From: Holacanthus passer
Taxonomy: Eukaryota; Chordata; Actinopteri; Pomacanthidae
Length of the DNA: 64,000 nucleotides
Reading direction: 5' to 3'
Assembly (NCBI GenBank): GCA_025331565.1
Contig: JAFREQ010000008.1
Span: 992,001 to 1,056,000, forward strand
The notes under the pieces are model-generated. The model saw only the letters and a program-made list of their open reading frames with translations, was not told the origin of the DNA and searched no databases. This document shows, piece by piece, positions 35,701-48,700 of this stretch. The translations under genes were made by a program, and so were the position numbers. Positions within the stretch are counted from its first letter, which is position 1; each line of letters begins with the position of its first letter.

Positions 35701-38700
35701 TTGCTGAGGTGCACATCATTGGCAGTTGCCAGACTAGACAGGGAATTGTATTTCATGCTGTTGCTACACATCCTGCACTAAAAATGGCCTGTGTGACGTT
35801 AGCACAGTGCATTCCTCTGTGAGGGGACGCTCTCTGTGGAATCTTCTCAGCTCACCTTTCAAAAGACATCAACTTTTCCTGATGTGGCTCCTGTTGCTAT
35901 ACAAACCTCTAATTTAATTCATCTGGTTTGATTCATGAAATGCTTCTGTAATTGGTTGTTAATCATTACCAAATTTTACTACAGTTATTATACTACCACA
36001 TTTCCATATCGCAATTTTAGAATCCCTATATTGGTAGATTCAAGATATCAAGGACATTTGCTCTTTGGTTGGGTTTGGTTGGTTTGGCTTGGTTGAAGAA
36101 ATTAACAACATTTTTTCAAGAATAAAAATCAAACCACGATCTAAGAGCTAGAATAATTTTTGGTAAAAAATTATCTTTAATTTAGACAAGGGACCTTTGC
36201 CCCACAGTATCAAAACGGGAATTTAATTGTGACATAATTACATGAAAAGATGATAACTAATACTGAATCACCACTGAGCTATAAGGAACAGGCTCCTCAT
36301 TCACTGAACTAAACCTACTTGAAAAGTGAAATCTATTTTATCTTTAAAAACCCCAACTTCAAGCTTATTTTAAGGAATTGCTTTCTACTTAATTAACTGC
36401 ATTATGCATCATTTCCCCATGACCCCGATGAATCACATATAGAAAATGGATCATGTTTCGTGCAATTTTCTTCCTCCTGTGAGACACTGAAATCTTGAGA
36501 CATAGATGCTACTCAAGTATTAATATAATGACTAAAATTCTTTGTACAATAAAAACTGCATCTCCACACACTGGACATGCAACACGTTAGCTTCAATGTT
36601 TTTTCCACTCCGTGCATCCAGGTTATTTCTTTCTAGTAGTAAGGGCCAGCCAGGTGACAGCTGAGAAGTGTTAACACACACTGCAGTGATTAGAGTACCT
36701 GGGGGTTCAAATTGGGTGGTTGATGTGCTGGTCCAAAAAGCCATTGGGTTATCTTTGAAAAGCCTAAAATCCAGCCCTAAAGGATGATGGGTTGTTGGGC
36801 GAAGAGAAACTACTTGTGAGGCTTGTATCATAATCAGAAAACAAGGCCAAAAGTTTCAAAAGAAAATGTGAAACACTATATGAGTGTGTGTTGAATGAAT
36901 TGTGTTCCCATGTATCTTGTATACCGTTTTACTAAAAGGTACAGAATATCGTAATATAATTAAACATCACGAATCAAAGTATATAAAGTGGCTACATGGT
37001 AAGCTGATAGGAAATCAGTGATTTTAATATAGATTTCTGTCATAGACAATTTTGAGTAGGGTCTTGGCGAGGTCAACTATGATGATGATGGAGCAATGAG
37101 ATGCAGATGAGACAAGACAATGGAATAAAACTGAAATGAACAAAAACAGTCCTGATACTCATTCAAAAACAGAAAATAAGACAAATAATGTGCTCATATT
37201 AAGATAATTCTTTACCTTTCTCTGGGATTTTGAATGCAGGTGCTGCAGGTGAAGCCTTGGCAGGATGTCCAGAATCTTTGGCTTTCAAACCCGATGCAGA
37301 TTCCTCAGTCTCAGAGTGAGATTTAGGAGAGCCGAAAAACCTCTGAAGGCAATCAGTGCCAAAGACAAACTTAGGGGGTGACACCACTGTCTTTGAGGGG
37401 TTGACAGGACTCTGAGACCCAGCTGCACATGGCTTATTGTCGGAGGAAAGCTCTGTACGTTCCTTTGTGGTCTCTTCCAAAACAGCGATGGCCGCCTTCC
37501 CACATACAGTTGTAGAGCTCTGTGCAGATCCTGTGGGTCCACTGTCTTGAGGTGTGGCGACCCTGGACGTCACTGGAGTCATGAGTTCCTTTTTTTCTTG
37601 TGCAACCTTGGCCTCTTCAAAGACCTGTTTGAAGGTGTTTGCAGTTTCCTGCAGCTTGAATCTCACAGCCAGCTGCTCAATATTGCTCTCTCCTACTTCA
37701 GCAAAGTCCAAGGCGCTCCAGACCCAGGCCTTCTCTGCGCCCTTCATAGGTTCAAGCTTCATGGCTGATGTGATCCAGTGGTTGGCACAGATCTTAAGGA
37801 CCTGGTCTCTCCTCATTATCAACCTCACTCGTTTGCTGTCGTAATTCTGCAAGACCTTGAGGTCTCCAATACCCCTTTCTTTCCACTGACCCAGTTCCTT
37901 ATCATAGCGATACAGTTTGGCCCTGTGACTGAACACCACCAGTTCATTTTCCTCTCCTGTAGAAATCTCCACCAGGTCAGGCAAGGGGACAACAGGTTCG
38001 AAGTACTGGCTGTCCCTCTCCTCATCCTGGGTGACATCTTGCTCGTCATCAGTACCCACTGATGCTCTGCTCTGGTTAAGCTTAGCGGGAGACTTGGAGG
38101 GGCTGATGCCAGGTTGGAAGCTGAAGCTGAAGCCACCAGTGGATTCTCCAAAGCGGAAAAGGTTCTTTCGTAGGGGGCTGCTGGCAATGGGAGAGGCATA
38201 GACTGATGAGTCGGTAGTATCATCTAGAGCCTCCCCTCTTAGGTCGTAGTTATCCCACTCCAAGGTGGGGCCGGTGGTTTCACTGTGAGGCTTGAGTACA
38301 AGGCTTGAAACATTGCTGGAGGTTGTAATGTCTCCCTGGTTGTCATCGTCTTTGATCTTCATTTTGTCATCTGTCAAAAAGGATTTCAGGTCTTTTAAAC
38401 CAGACTTCATTTCCTCTGCTTTCTGAATGAGGTGTGCTGTTCTACCTGAGTCAACAAGCTTGTGCGGGGTTTGTAGGGGGATGTCCAGGAGAAGTCTTTG
38501 ACATTCTTCAAACTTCTCCTTAAACTCCTCAGCAAGCTCTGGGCTTTTGAACTTTGCAGCCAACTGTTCAAGTTTAGCATCTCCATCAGAGAAGTCATTG
38601 GCCATCCAAATCCATGCTTTGTCTGAGCCTGCAAGGGGTTTAAGATTCATGGTGGTGGTGATCCAGTGGTTGGCACACACCTTCAGAACTTGCTCTCTCC

Positions 38701-41700
38701 TCATCAGAACCCTTAGCCTGCCATTACTGTTGTTCTTTAGGAATTTAAGGATTCCTACACCACGCTCTTTCCACTGACTGGTGGTGGAGTCAAATCTGAA
38801 CAGTTTAACACGCTGAGAATAAAGAACCTGTTCGTCTTCCTCCCCCGTCACCAGGTCCACCTTATCAGGCATCTGGACCACTGGTTCAAACTGGATGTCA
38901 TCATTTTCCTCTGTTTTATACATGTCATCATCTTCCAGCTCATTTGAGGGGTCTGTCTTGGTGGGGGTTGCCTGTAATGATGAGAACACCTGCTCACCGG
39001 CCCGAGAGAAACCTTTGAAATCGGGGTCATTCTGGCCAAACTGGAAATCTCCTCCAGAGGACTTTGCCAAGTCTGCAAAGCTGAATGTATTGGTTTTACC
39101 AGCAATTAATGGATTTTGATCTTCCTGTGTTTGGCCCAGAGAGGGTGTAGACACATTTTCTTTCTCCTTGTGTTTGTCAGCTATGCTTTTCAGAAAATTG
39201 GACGCTGACCCCGATAGAGGTGTCTGATTATCAGTTGAGGGTGTTTCTTTTGCAGAGTCCTGAATGCCAAACTTGAAGCCACCAGCTGGAATGGGCATGG
39301 AGAAAGAGAAGCCTGAAGAACTTGTGGAAACAGATCCAGACTGAGGAGCTTCAAACTTGAAAGAAGCAGCTGCGGTTTTATCTTTGCTTTGACCAAATTG
39401 GAAGGCGCTGCCAGTTTCAAAAGGCATTGTAAATCCAGTTCCAGCAGGCTGGCTTGATGAACTCTTGGTTCCAAAGGTAAAGCTGAATGAGGAGGCTGAG
39501 GGAGCAGTGCTAGTTGTGCTTTTAGCATTTGGATTTGGTGTCTGACAGGCCACACACTTATTGACAGAGGCATCGTTTCTCACCAGACAAGTGTCACAAT
39601 CCCATTCTCCATCCTTCTTGGCAAACATGGCTTCTAAAGAGGGAGGGTCATGTGGTGCATGACAGGAAACACATTCAACAGCTGATGCATCATTTCTGAC
39701 CAGGCAGGTATTGCAATCCCACACCCCATCCTTTTTTGCAGAATCAGCCCCAAATCCTGACACTGACAGATTTGATGCCACTGGAGCCCCCTCTGTTGAT
39801 TTGGCAGCAGGGTTGGGGGTTTTACAGGCCACACATTTGTCAGCAGAGGCTTCATTTCTTACACTACACACATCACAGTCCCACTGCCCAGGCTTCTTGC
39901 TAAACTGGGCACCAAATCCAGAGCCAACAGCAGATATAGAGGGCTGTGCTGCAAGTGCATCTGCAGCTGGTGCTGTTTGTGCTGTTGCAGTTGTTTTCGT
40001 TGAGGCTTTCAAAGCTTTACAAGAAACACAACTGTCTGCAGAGGCCTCATTTCTTGTAGAACATGTGTCACAGTCCCACTGCCCTGGCTTCTTGCCAAAC
40101 TGAGCCCCAAAGCTAGAACCAAATGCACTGGTTACTGTGTCAGCAGGTTTTGTGGTGCTGGTGCCAAATGTAAAAGAGGATGGAATAGAGGCTCCAAAAG
40201 CGCCAAATCCAGTAAATGTAGAGCCAGAACTACTGGATTTTGATGAATCAGTCCCAAATTTGAAGGTAAAGGGACTGGCTTTGGTTTCAGCAGCAGCCTG
40301 AATGTCTGGCTTGGATGAAGAATTGGGATTGCCACTTTGACAAGCCACACATCGTACATCCGTGGGTTTATTTCTTACACAGCACACAGTGCAGTCCCAT
40401 TCTCCTTCTTTAAGTGCAAACTGGGCTGCCAGTGATTCAGAAATGTTTATGGTTTCCTCTTTCTTCTCCTGTTGATCGTGCTTCTCTGGTGATTTGTGCA
40501 GAACTTTCTGGGCTTCCTCAAACTTCACTTTGAAAAGTGATGCCTCATCTACTGTTTTGAAGCGGATGGCCAGCTGTTCGGGCTTAGGCTCTTCATCTGC
40601 ATAATCAATTGCATTCCAGACCCAGGATTTGTCAGAGCCAGCATTTGGTTTCAGTAGCATATCAGCAGTAATGTAGTGGTTTGCACAGATCTTAAGGACC
40701 TGTTCCCTTCTCATCAAAAGGCGGACCTTCCCTTTAGTGCTGTGTTTAAGGATTTTAACATTGCCAATGCCTCGCTCCTTCCACTCTTTTGTCTCTGTAT
40801 CAAATCGATACAGTTTTGCCCTGTTGCAAAACATTTCCTCCTCCTCCTCTTCACCTGTTTTGACATCTACTTTATCAGGAAGGGGTACAATGGGTTCAAA
40901 GTGAGGACCATCCTCATCCTCCTCAACATGAGTGCTGTCATTGTCGCTCTCGGCTGCTCTTTCCTCCTCTGCAGATTTGGTAACCCCAAACACTGGCTTG
41001 GTAACCTCCCCAAATTTAAATGGCTGCTCCACCTTACCAAACAGACTTCCAGTGCCTGTGCTCTGTGAGGAATCAACAAAGGAGAAGCCACTAACATTTT
41101 TATTGCCAAAGGTGAAGATGCTTGTTTGGCTGGGGGGCTGCTCCTGGGCTGCAGGCTTCTCTGGAACAGGTTCTGTTTTAGTGGGAATGTCTGATGTAAG
41201 AAGACCAAGCAGACTTTCACTGTGCTTTGCCTGGGACGCTGAGAAAGTGAAATCTCCATCGTTGGATTTAAAATTGGAGTTGAATTTAAAAGCAGCTGAG
41301 GGTGTTGACTGGGCAACTGCTGCTGCTCCAAAACTAGGCACTTTGGGGACTTCAGCAGGTGCCTGCTGGCTGAAGGAGAGCTTCCCAAAGTCCATAGGCT
41401 TCCCCTCTATGCCCTTTGGTGGCTGTACGGGGACTACAGATGGCTTGGTAAAGTAGCCAGGTTCAGGCAGGGGAGGGTTAGTGGTCTGTTGGGTTACACT
41501 TTGGCCATAATATTCCTCACTATATGGGGAAAGAAGGCTTGTGGCTGGTGATTCAAACCGAAGAGGGGCACCAAAGACCTGTTCTTGAGGAGGGTAAATG
41601 CACGCTGGGGCTGTCTGCAGTGGAGGTGTATGAGTGGGCTGCTGGTAGGCATACATATGCTGCTGAGGTGGCATGCGGTTCATACCATACATTGGGCCCT

Positions 41701-44700
41701 TTGTAAAGAGAAAAAAAAAAAAACTCATATATCATTCAATATGCACAAGTTTATGTTTGTGAACTCGTGTCAAACAGTGATAATTACCTTGGTGGGGGTT
41801 ACATTTGCTGCTGTGCGCAGGAGATACTGAGAGTTATAAGCTGGAGACTGATTGTAGTACACAGAGGGGCCCGTGGTGGCAACTTCAGAAAAAGACAAAA
41901 ATATTTCTTATAGACTTCTTCTGTCCACTACTTGTAAAAAAAATATGGACCTATACATTTAGACATGCTTTGGTTTATGCGGTGTGCTGACCTGTTAGGG
42001 GGGCCCCATGGTAGGACTGGACTGGGGTAAAAGGCTCCTGTAGGCCCTCGGCCCCGTAGCTCTCCCCATACATTTTGTGATGAGGGGATCCTGCATTCCC
42101 TGAAGAGTTATGTCTCAGATCATGAACCTCATTCTGCAAAACAAGGAGCTTAATGAGAAGAGACAAGCTGACTTCTGTACAGAACATGTAGAATATCAAC
42201 ATCACACACTCATTCTTGAAGAACTTGTCATTCTTATGTTAATCATTGCAAACTGTCAAATTGGTACCGGGATATTTATTCACCTCAACTGCAGGGAAAA
42301 CCAGGCCCTCACATTGAAACAGGCTATTATTAGAGACAGGCCTTTTTCCCTTTTTTTCTTGATACTTAATCATATTTGAGTAAATCTGATCTGCTCATGT
42401 TTCCTTTACTTCTGAAAACTCCTTTCCTTTAGTTATGATAAATTCAGAGTTATGTACCCATCTATTTCCATTTATTTCTTCAAAGTGGAACCAGTATGAA
42501 ATTATGTGGAACTAGATGATAATAATAATGAATGGAATAATCTCTTATAATAAATGTTTAATCTCTTATCCTGACCTTGAGGGCTTCAACTTGCTGACAC
42601 AGCATCTGGAGGAGACTTTTCTGGTCCTCCACCCAATGAGGTGGAGTTTTGGGAGAAAGCTTGAGAGAAAGACAGGGGAAACAAATTATGAAAAGTCCCT
42701 AATTTACGTTGCAAATCAATATTTTTGTGATAAACACAAAGAAACTTAATATATAGATGGCAAAGAAATTTCATATGGTCTTCTGAATGACAACCAATAA
42801 CCTGAACCCACCATGTGTCTTTTGGAAGGAGAGACGATGCTTTTCTGAGGTGAGGGAGTGGAAAACTTTATGTGGGACATGGTGGCAGAGGTTTCTGTGG
42901 GATGAGCAGGGCTGGAGTGGGCTGGTCCTCTTTGAACTTCCTCCTCCTTCTCTTCCTCTTCATCCATGGCCTCCCCGCTCTCCCCCAGCTGCTGGTTCAC
43001 ATCATTCAGAAGGTCCACAACTTCCTCCATGGAAACCGGCAACTGGGACACAAATGTTATAAATGGTTCACAGCTGCAGAGTTGCTCACATCTGCTAACT
43101 CATTCTGTAAACATGCAATACAATGCATCATAGGTTTTGCTTTGGATATATCGGAAGGCTCAGTTTGCTTGGAGCTACAAGAAATGAAACTTACCTTCTC
43201 AATGTCATCTGCGTTAGCATTATAGATCTTTGACAAGTACGTCCTGAACTTTCTCAGAAAAGTAATGCATCTGTCTTGGGTCTCCTCAACCCCGTTGCTG
43301 GCCTCTTCTGATAACCGCTGATAGATCTGATCGGGACACACAGCATATCATAAAAAAACAAATAGCAAAAGCATTTACATATGTCAGAAGCACTAGCATG
43401 CATATTACTGATGCACCAATCAAATGTCACATATTGGCTGGCTGATCAGGGTGAATTTTGAGGTTAAATGTTGTTGGGTGGAATTATCTTCTTTTTCACA
43501 AGGAGATGTCCCAGATAGTAGCTCAGAGAACATCAGCACCAAGGCACCAAACATTGGAAGATACAGTAAAAAAAAAAAAAAAACACCTTTGAATTTGCAC
43601 CTCTTTTGGTCATCTTTGACTGTCTTGCATTACTTAACCGTTACCTGTGGCAAGTGGATGCTTATTAAACCTAAACATCTACAATGTTAATCATATATTC
43701 TGAACAAGATATTCATTAATAATTTATGGCAATGCACTATTCCTGCTTTATAAGGAACTGTTGAACCACAGGCTGCCATGAATAGGGTTAGGGAGTAAAC
43801 TGGTTGTAGACAAGTGTATGACTTACCTGTGCCAAATGCCAGATGGATGACATGTTATTGATAGTTTCCAAAGTAGCGATGGCCTCCTCTGTCTTGCCTT
43901 CAATGTCAAGGAGAGCTGCATATGCTATCTTGGCTTCTTCTTCATGACCCCTAACAGATGAAATCTGAGGAGGAATACAGACATGCATAAACACAATGTG
44001 GACAGCTTGGACCTGTCATTTGGCAAATCCCTCATTCTAAACACTTACTAGAAAGATAGATGCATATATTTGCTGTGGTGGCCTCTGTGGGAATCAAACC
44101 CCAAACCCTAAGATCTATCATAATCCACCATTTGACCTACAGAACCACTTACTAATTGAAAAATGCCAAAAACCTGTAAATCTGTAACCTGTGTAACAAC
44201 TATTTATTAGGTTCTTAAATAAAAAACATCATACTTATAAATGAATTCTGAACGAATATAAGCCACATGGTGTAAACATTATATTATAAAGCACTTCATT
44301 CATATTCATAAAACCATAAAAGCCCAAAATAAAAATTTCTTATAAGAGGGAAGAGGGAACTACGCTAGCTCACTACTTAGATCCAAAAATTTCATATAAT
44401 AAAAACCATGACAATAGTATTAACCTGAATATCTTTGGAGGGAAAGTGTATGAAGAGCGGGTCAAGTGGTTCTGGTATGCTGCGTCTGTTCTTGATCTTC
44501 TCCAAGAGTGGAAGTACAGCTTTCCAGTAGTGGACACTGCGGCCAATGTACTCTTTCTGGTCGTAGTATGAGTTCACTCCATCACCCTGGGGTATCAAAC
44601 ATACAAAGACAGCTGAACATTAAGGGGAGAAGGTAAGCCTGCCATATTAGCTTAATGCAGGGCACATAACATTCACAAGGTAAAACAAGTTCATGCACAA

Positions 44701-45689
44701 GTAGTTTTCTTCAGTTGACAAATTCTACCATAAAACAAATGGACAAGCTTCCAGTGAAACAGCACATGTGGCTGTTTGGATATCTTAATCTTCATCACAT
44801 TTAACAGACATCGAGTAAGTGACAGAAAGGAGCAGGTGGAAAGGCATGTGTGAAAGGCGTGTGTGTGCATGTAGGTGCTATTTTTCTGGCTGTGCTACGT
44901 GTCTGAGAGCTTGACTGCCACCCACAACTGATCTGGTCCCCTTTCTCGCTGACCATCTTAGTCATCTATGTTTTAAATGAATTATGTTCATTATATTGAT
45001 GTTAATGTAACACATACACCTGTCCAGCTACACACCATGTTTTCCTTTACCTTTACACTATGACATACTATGATGCTTTCACCCTGTTGCACATTAATCC
45101 ATCAATAATCTGGGATCGTCAAGGTGTTATGCAGTAGGATAATACTATGTAATGTATCGAACTAAGAAATTATCTACTGTAACTTGATGCTTGAGCAGGA
45201 CTTTCCAGAAGGATATGGAGCAGCCACTCAGTGGGAAAAGTAGCCAGCTAAACTGTCTGGGGGCATCCCACGCCAGAGAAAAACTTGGGCTGTAAAAGCC
45301 TCTGGCCCATTCTAATGTCACCATTTCAACAAAATACTCCTGATGTTAATTACTGCATATTTAAGAACAATGTAATGTAAAATGTAAAAATTAAGTTAAT
45401 AATAAAGTATCCCACTAGACTTTTTGATTTAGTTGTCAGTTACAATTTTAGTTAGTTTGTGCTTTTATTAGTGTGCAGTGTTTTGAGTAAATCTGAGTTT
45501 GGCATACTGTAAAAATCCAGTCAAACAAGTATATTAGAACTACAAATATACTGCAATTCCATCTGCTTGTCAAGCAACCCCACCTGAGGTTGAGACTCCA
45601 AGACTGAAAACTCCTCCTTTCTTTGTCTAGCTAGCCATCCAATAAGCATATGGAAGCAGTGCATGTGTGAGTGTGTGCATGTGTGATAG

Positions 45690-45730
<41 letters not shown>

Positions 45731-48700
45731 CGTCTGGCTGAGACACTGAGCCCAGTGGATGGCCAGTGCTGGTTGGAGCCCATTTTTCTCTCCGGCCCTC
45801 AGAGTGCTCAGTCCATGCTGCACAATCATCCGCAGTTTGGCTGACATACCAGGACTACAAGGATACATACAACAAGGAGACACTCAACAAAAACACTGAA
45901 TACACATAGAATATTTACACTAAAATGAGCGAGTACTCTGTTTTGGCCTGTTTATGTCACTGCTGTAGACAGGCAGGCATCCAACTCCTCTAGTGAAAAT
46001 TTCATGTTTGTGCCCACACCTGCTCAGCCAATCCTGCACTGTGTTAACATTGTCACACAAAGTTTCAATGTTTAATCCTGTTGTCAATACGTTGGGAAAC
46101 TGCTTTCTATGATTTTCCCTGAGATTTCAAAATGATGATAAGTTCCTGGCATACTGACAGGAGAGTCTTTTGGGAAAATGACATTTTTTAGAGTAGAAAA
46201 AGGTATCCAATCATATCCATTAGGTCAGATGTGGACAAAACTAACTGGTTGATATAATCATTTTAACAGTTAAAAGTACACTGTATGTTTTTGTTTTAAC
46301 CCTGGTTTTACTCACGCTGCTTGTTTGTGAATGAGGCTGTAGATGGCGTCCCACCACTCCCTCTGTCTATCAGTGGTCAAGAGGCGAAGGAGCGGAAGAG
46401 GGAGGCAGCGAGGCTCATAGAGCTGCTGTTGCTGCTGTTGGTTCACTCCACTGCTGATCTTCGCCGTCTCCTGGAGCTGACAGTGGCTACAGAAAACCAC
46501 GCCATATAAAAATACCTGGATGGAGCAAACCAGAAAAGAGTTTTACTTTCTGGAAGACTTGCTAAATCTCAGAAACAATCAAAGAACTAAGTTACAAAAA
46601 TGGCATTTATCTACATGCAGCATTGGCCTAGCAAACAGTTACATATTGTAATTATCAGACATTCTGTCTGTTTTTCAACCAACTGTTTATTGCACATTAT
46701 TCATCTTTCTGTGTTTTAATGCCATAAATACATTTTCCTTTTATTTCACACCTTCAAATGCATCATTAAATCTTCCTTCATATATTTTATAACACTCTTC
46801 GGATGTGGTGACCATCAGAGATTAAGTGAAAAACCATGTGTAAACTTCTCCTGCAAAGCTTCATCCTGTGTTATGTGGACCCACCAAACCAGCCCACATG
46901 CTTCCACCTACCTCCAGGTCCAGAAGGCAGATGGACTCTGGTGCGTTGGTGTCCAGTTTAGAAGTTTCCAGAGTCAGCCTAGGAAAGAGCTGCTGCAGCC
47001 AGTCCCGCAGGGCTGGTCTTTGGGCCAGAAGGGTCCACTGTAGCCCCAGCCAGCTTAGATGTTGTAAGTCACCGCCGTGCAGCAGGATGGAGCCTACGGA
47101 GGAGGCAACAAAGTTATTACAACGTAGGAGTACTCAAAATGTCACAACAGTTGTATGTATGCAGAAAAATAGCAATTTTCTTTGTTAGTTACAAATAATA
47201 TTAACTGCCCCGCACTTTTAGAGATAAGCTTCTGTAGACCTTTAACGAAGGCTTAAGATATATGGGCTAAATGGTAATGAACTGGTTCAGATCACTGTGA
47301 CTTTCATCTTTCTTTAATGTTAAGAAAGTGTTCTTCGAGGACCTCATTTTAGTTTCTATGTTTATGAATGAACGAATGAATGTTTATGATGAAGTCAAAG
47401 GACACATTTGATTGCCAGTGAAACAATCTATATACAGAGGGGCCCTATCAACACAAACACATGCAAATCTAACTGTAAATGTAACTGTTAAAAATAAAAG
47501 TGGACCTGAATTGAAAACAAAAACCAAACAAAAACATAAAAATTGAAGAGATTTTTTTTTTTTTTTATACCAGCATCCCACTTGGCCAGTTGAGAGAGCT
47601 CTGGAGCTGTGGCGTTAATGGAACGGATGCTATCGTTGGCAATAAAAGAAGATCCAGTGGAGGCCTGTGGTCCAAACAGGAGTTCAAACAGAGAGTCCTG
47701 ACCACTACGGTTCCCAAAAGCCTCCACAACCTGCACACAGAAGATGTAAATTGATGATGTTGGTTTCTAAACACATAAATTAAACATCATTGTTTCAGTG
47801 CATGATAGATAGAATGCTAAAATGAATAATGTCAGTGTTAGACTGTAAAAACAAAGCAATAGTGTCTGTCAGGGTTGTGACAGAGTGGTAAGATGTTTGC
47901 ATCTGTGTCACAAAATCTCAGTTCCATAAGTCATATTTTACACATGTAAAGGCTATAAACTTAAACTAAACCAAATCAGATCACACAGACAGACCTCTCT
48001 GATCAAGGTGGATGAATCAGTGCTCAGATTTAGCAACATGTGGCCGGCCTGACTCTGTCGGTCGTTGGCCAGCAGCTCCAGAAGTTGTGGCGTTGACTGG
48101 TCTCTTTTGGTCACTTTAGCCTTTGGTCTGGGGACCTGGTGGAAGGACAAACAAAACAAATTGTTTCAAAAGCTGTCTATATTCTAATGTTCCTGACTGT
48201 GGCAGCCAAATAAAGTCTGCAAATCGACACTCGAAGAAGACTAAAGAATAAATACTGCATTACTCCTCCTGCAAGGCAGCTCTCAAGACTTTTAAAATTG
48301 AGCTTTTGTTATCCAACTTCAGGCCACAGTATAGCTAGTTTCTGAGAAAGTTTGTAGCAATGAAAAGGGTGACGGGTGGTCAAGCAAAAAAGTAATTTGT
48401 TAAATAAGACAGTCTGACTATAGGACTTTTGCAACACCTGCTTATGGAGAAAAGAAACAGCTTGAATAAAACAAGGTAAGGGCATCTATCACACAATGAA
48501 TATATGGTTACATTTATATAAACAAGAAAATCAGTAAAAATGAAATAATGTACAAAATAATCACATTAGTGTCATTTTTCTAATTTAAAATGTTAGTAGG
48601 TGTATTCAGGTGTTTGGGGATTTGTTAATAGCTCTGATTAAAGGCTAGCCTCGTTCCTGACAGGCTAATCGACTGGCTGGTGTGTCTGTACCTGGTATGC

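Noticed and set aside
40932..41456. Plus-strand open frames of up to 174 codons across ranbp2 exon 20
   Set aside because: They are antisense shadows of the strongly conserved ranbp2 coding frame and have no recognisable protein features.
44085..44160. tRNA-like B-box or SINE tail (GGGAATCAAACCCC)
   Set aside because: Too short and without an A box or foldable cloverleaf to call a tRNA or a SINE.
46316..46515. Glutamine run in ranbp2 exon 11 as an expanded repeat
   Set aside because: Only six glutamines with mixed CAA/CAG codons; noted in the gene entry but not remarkable.
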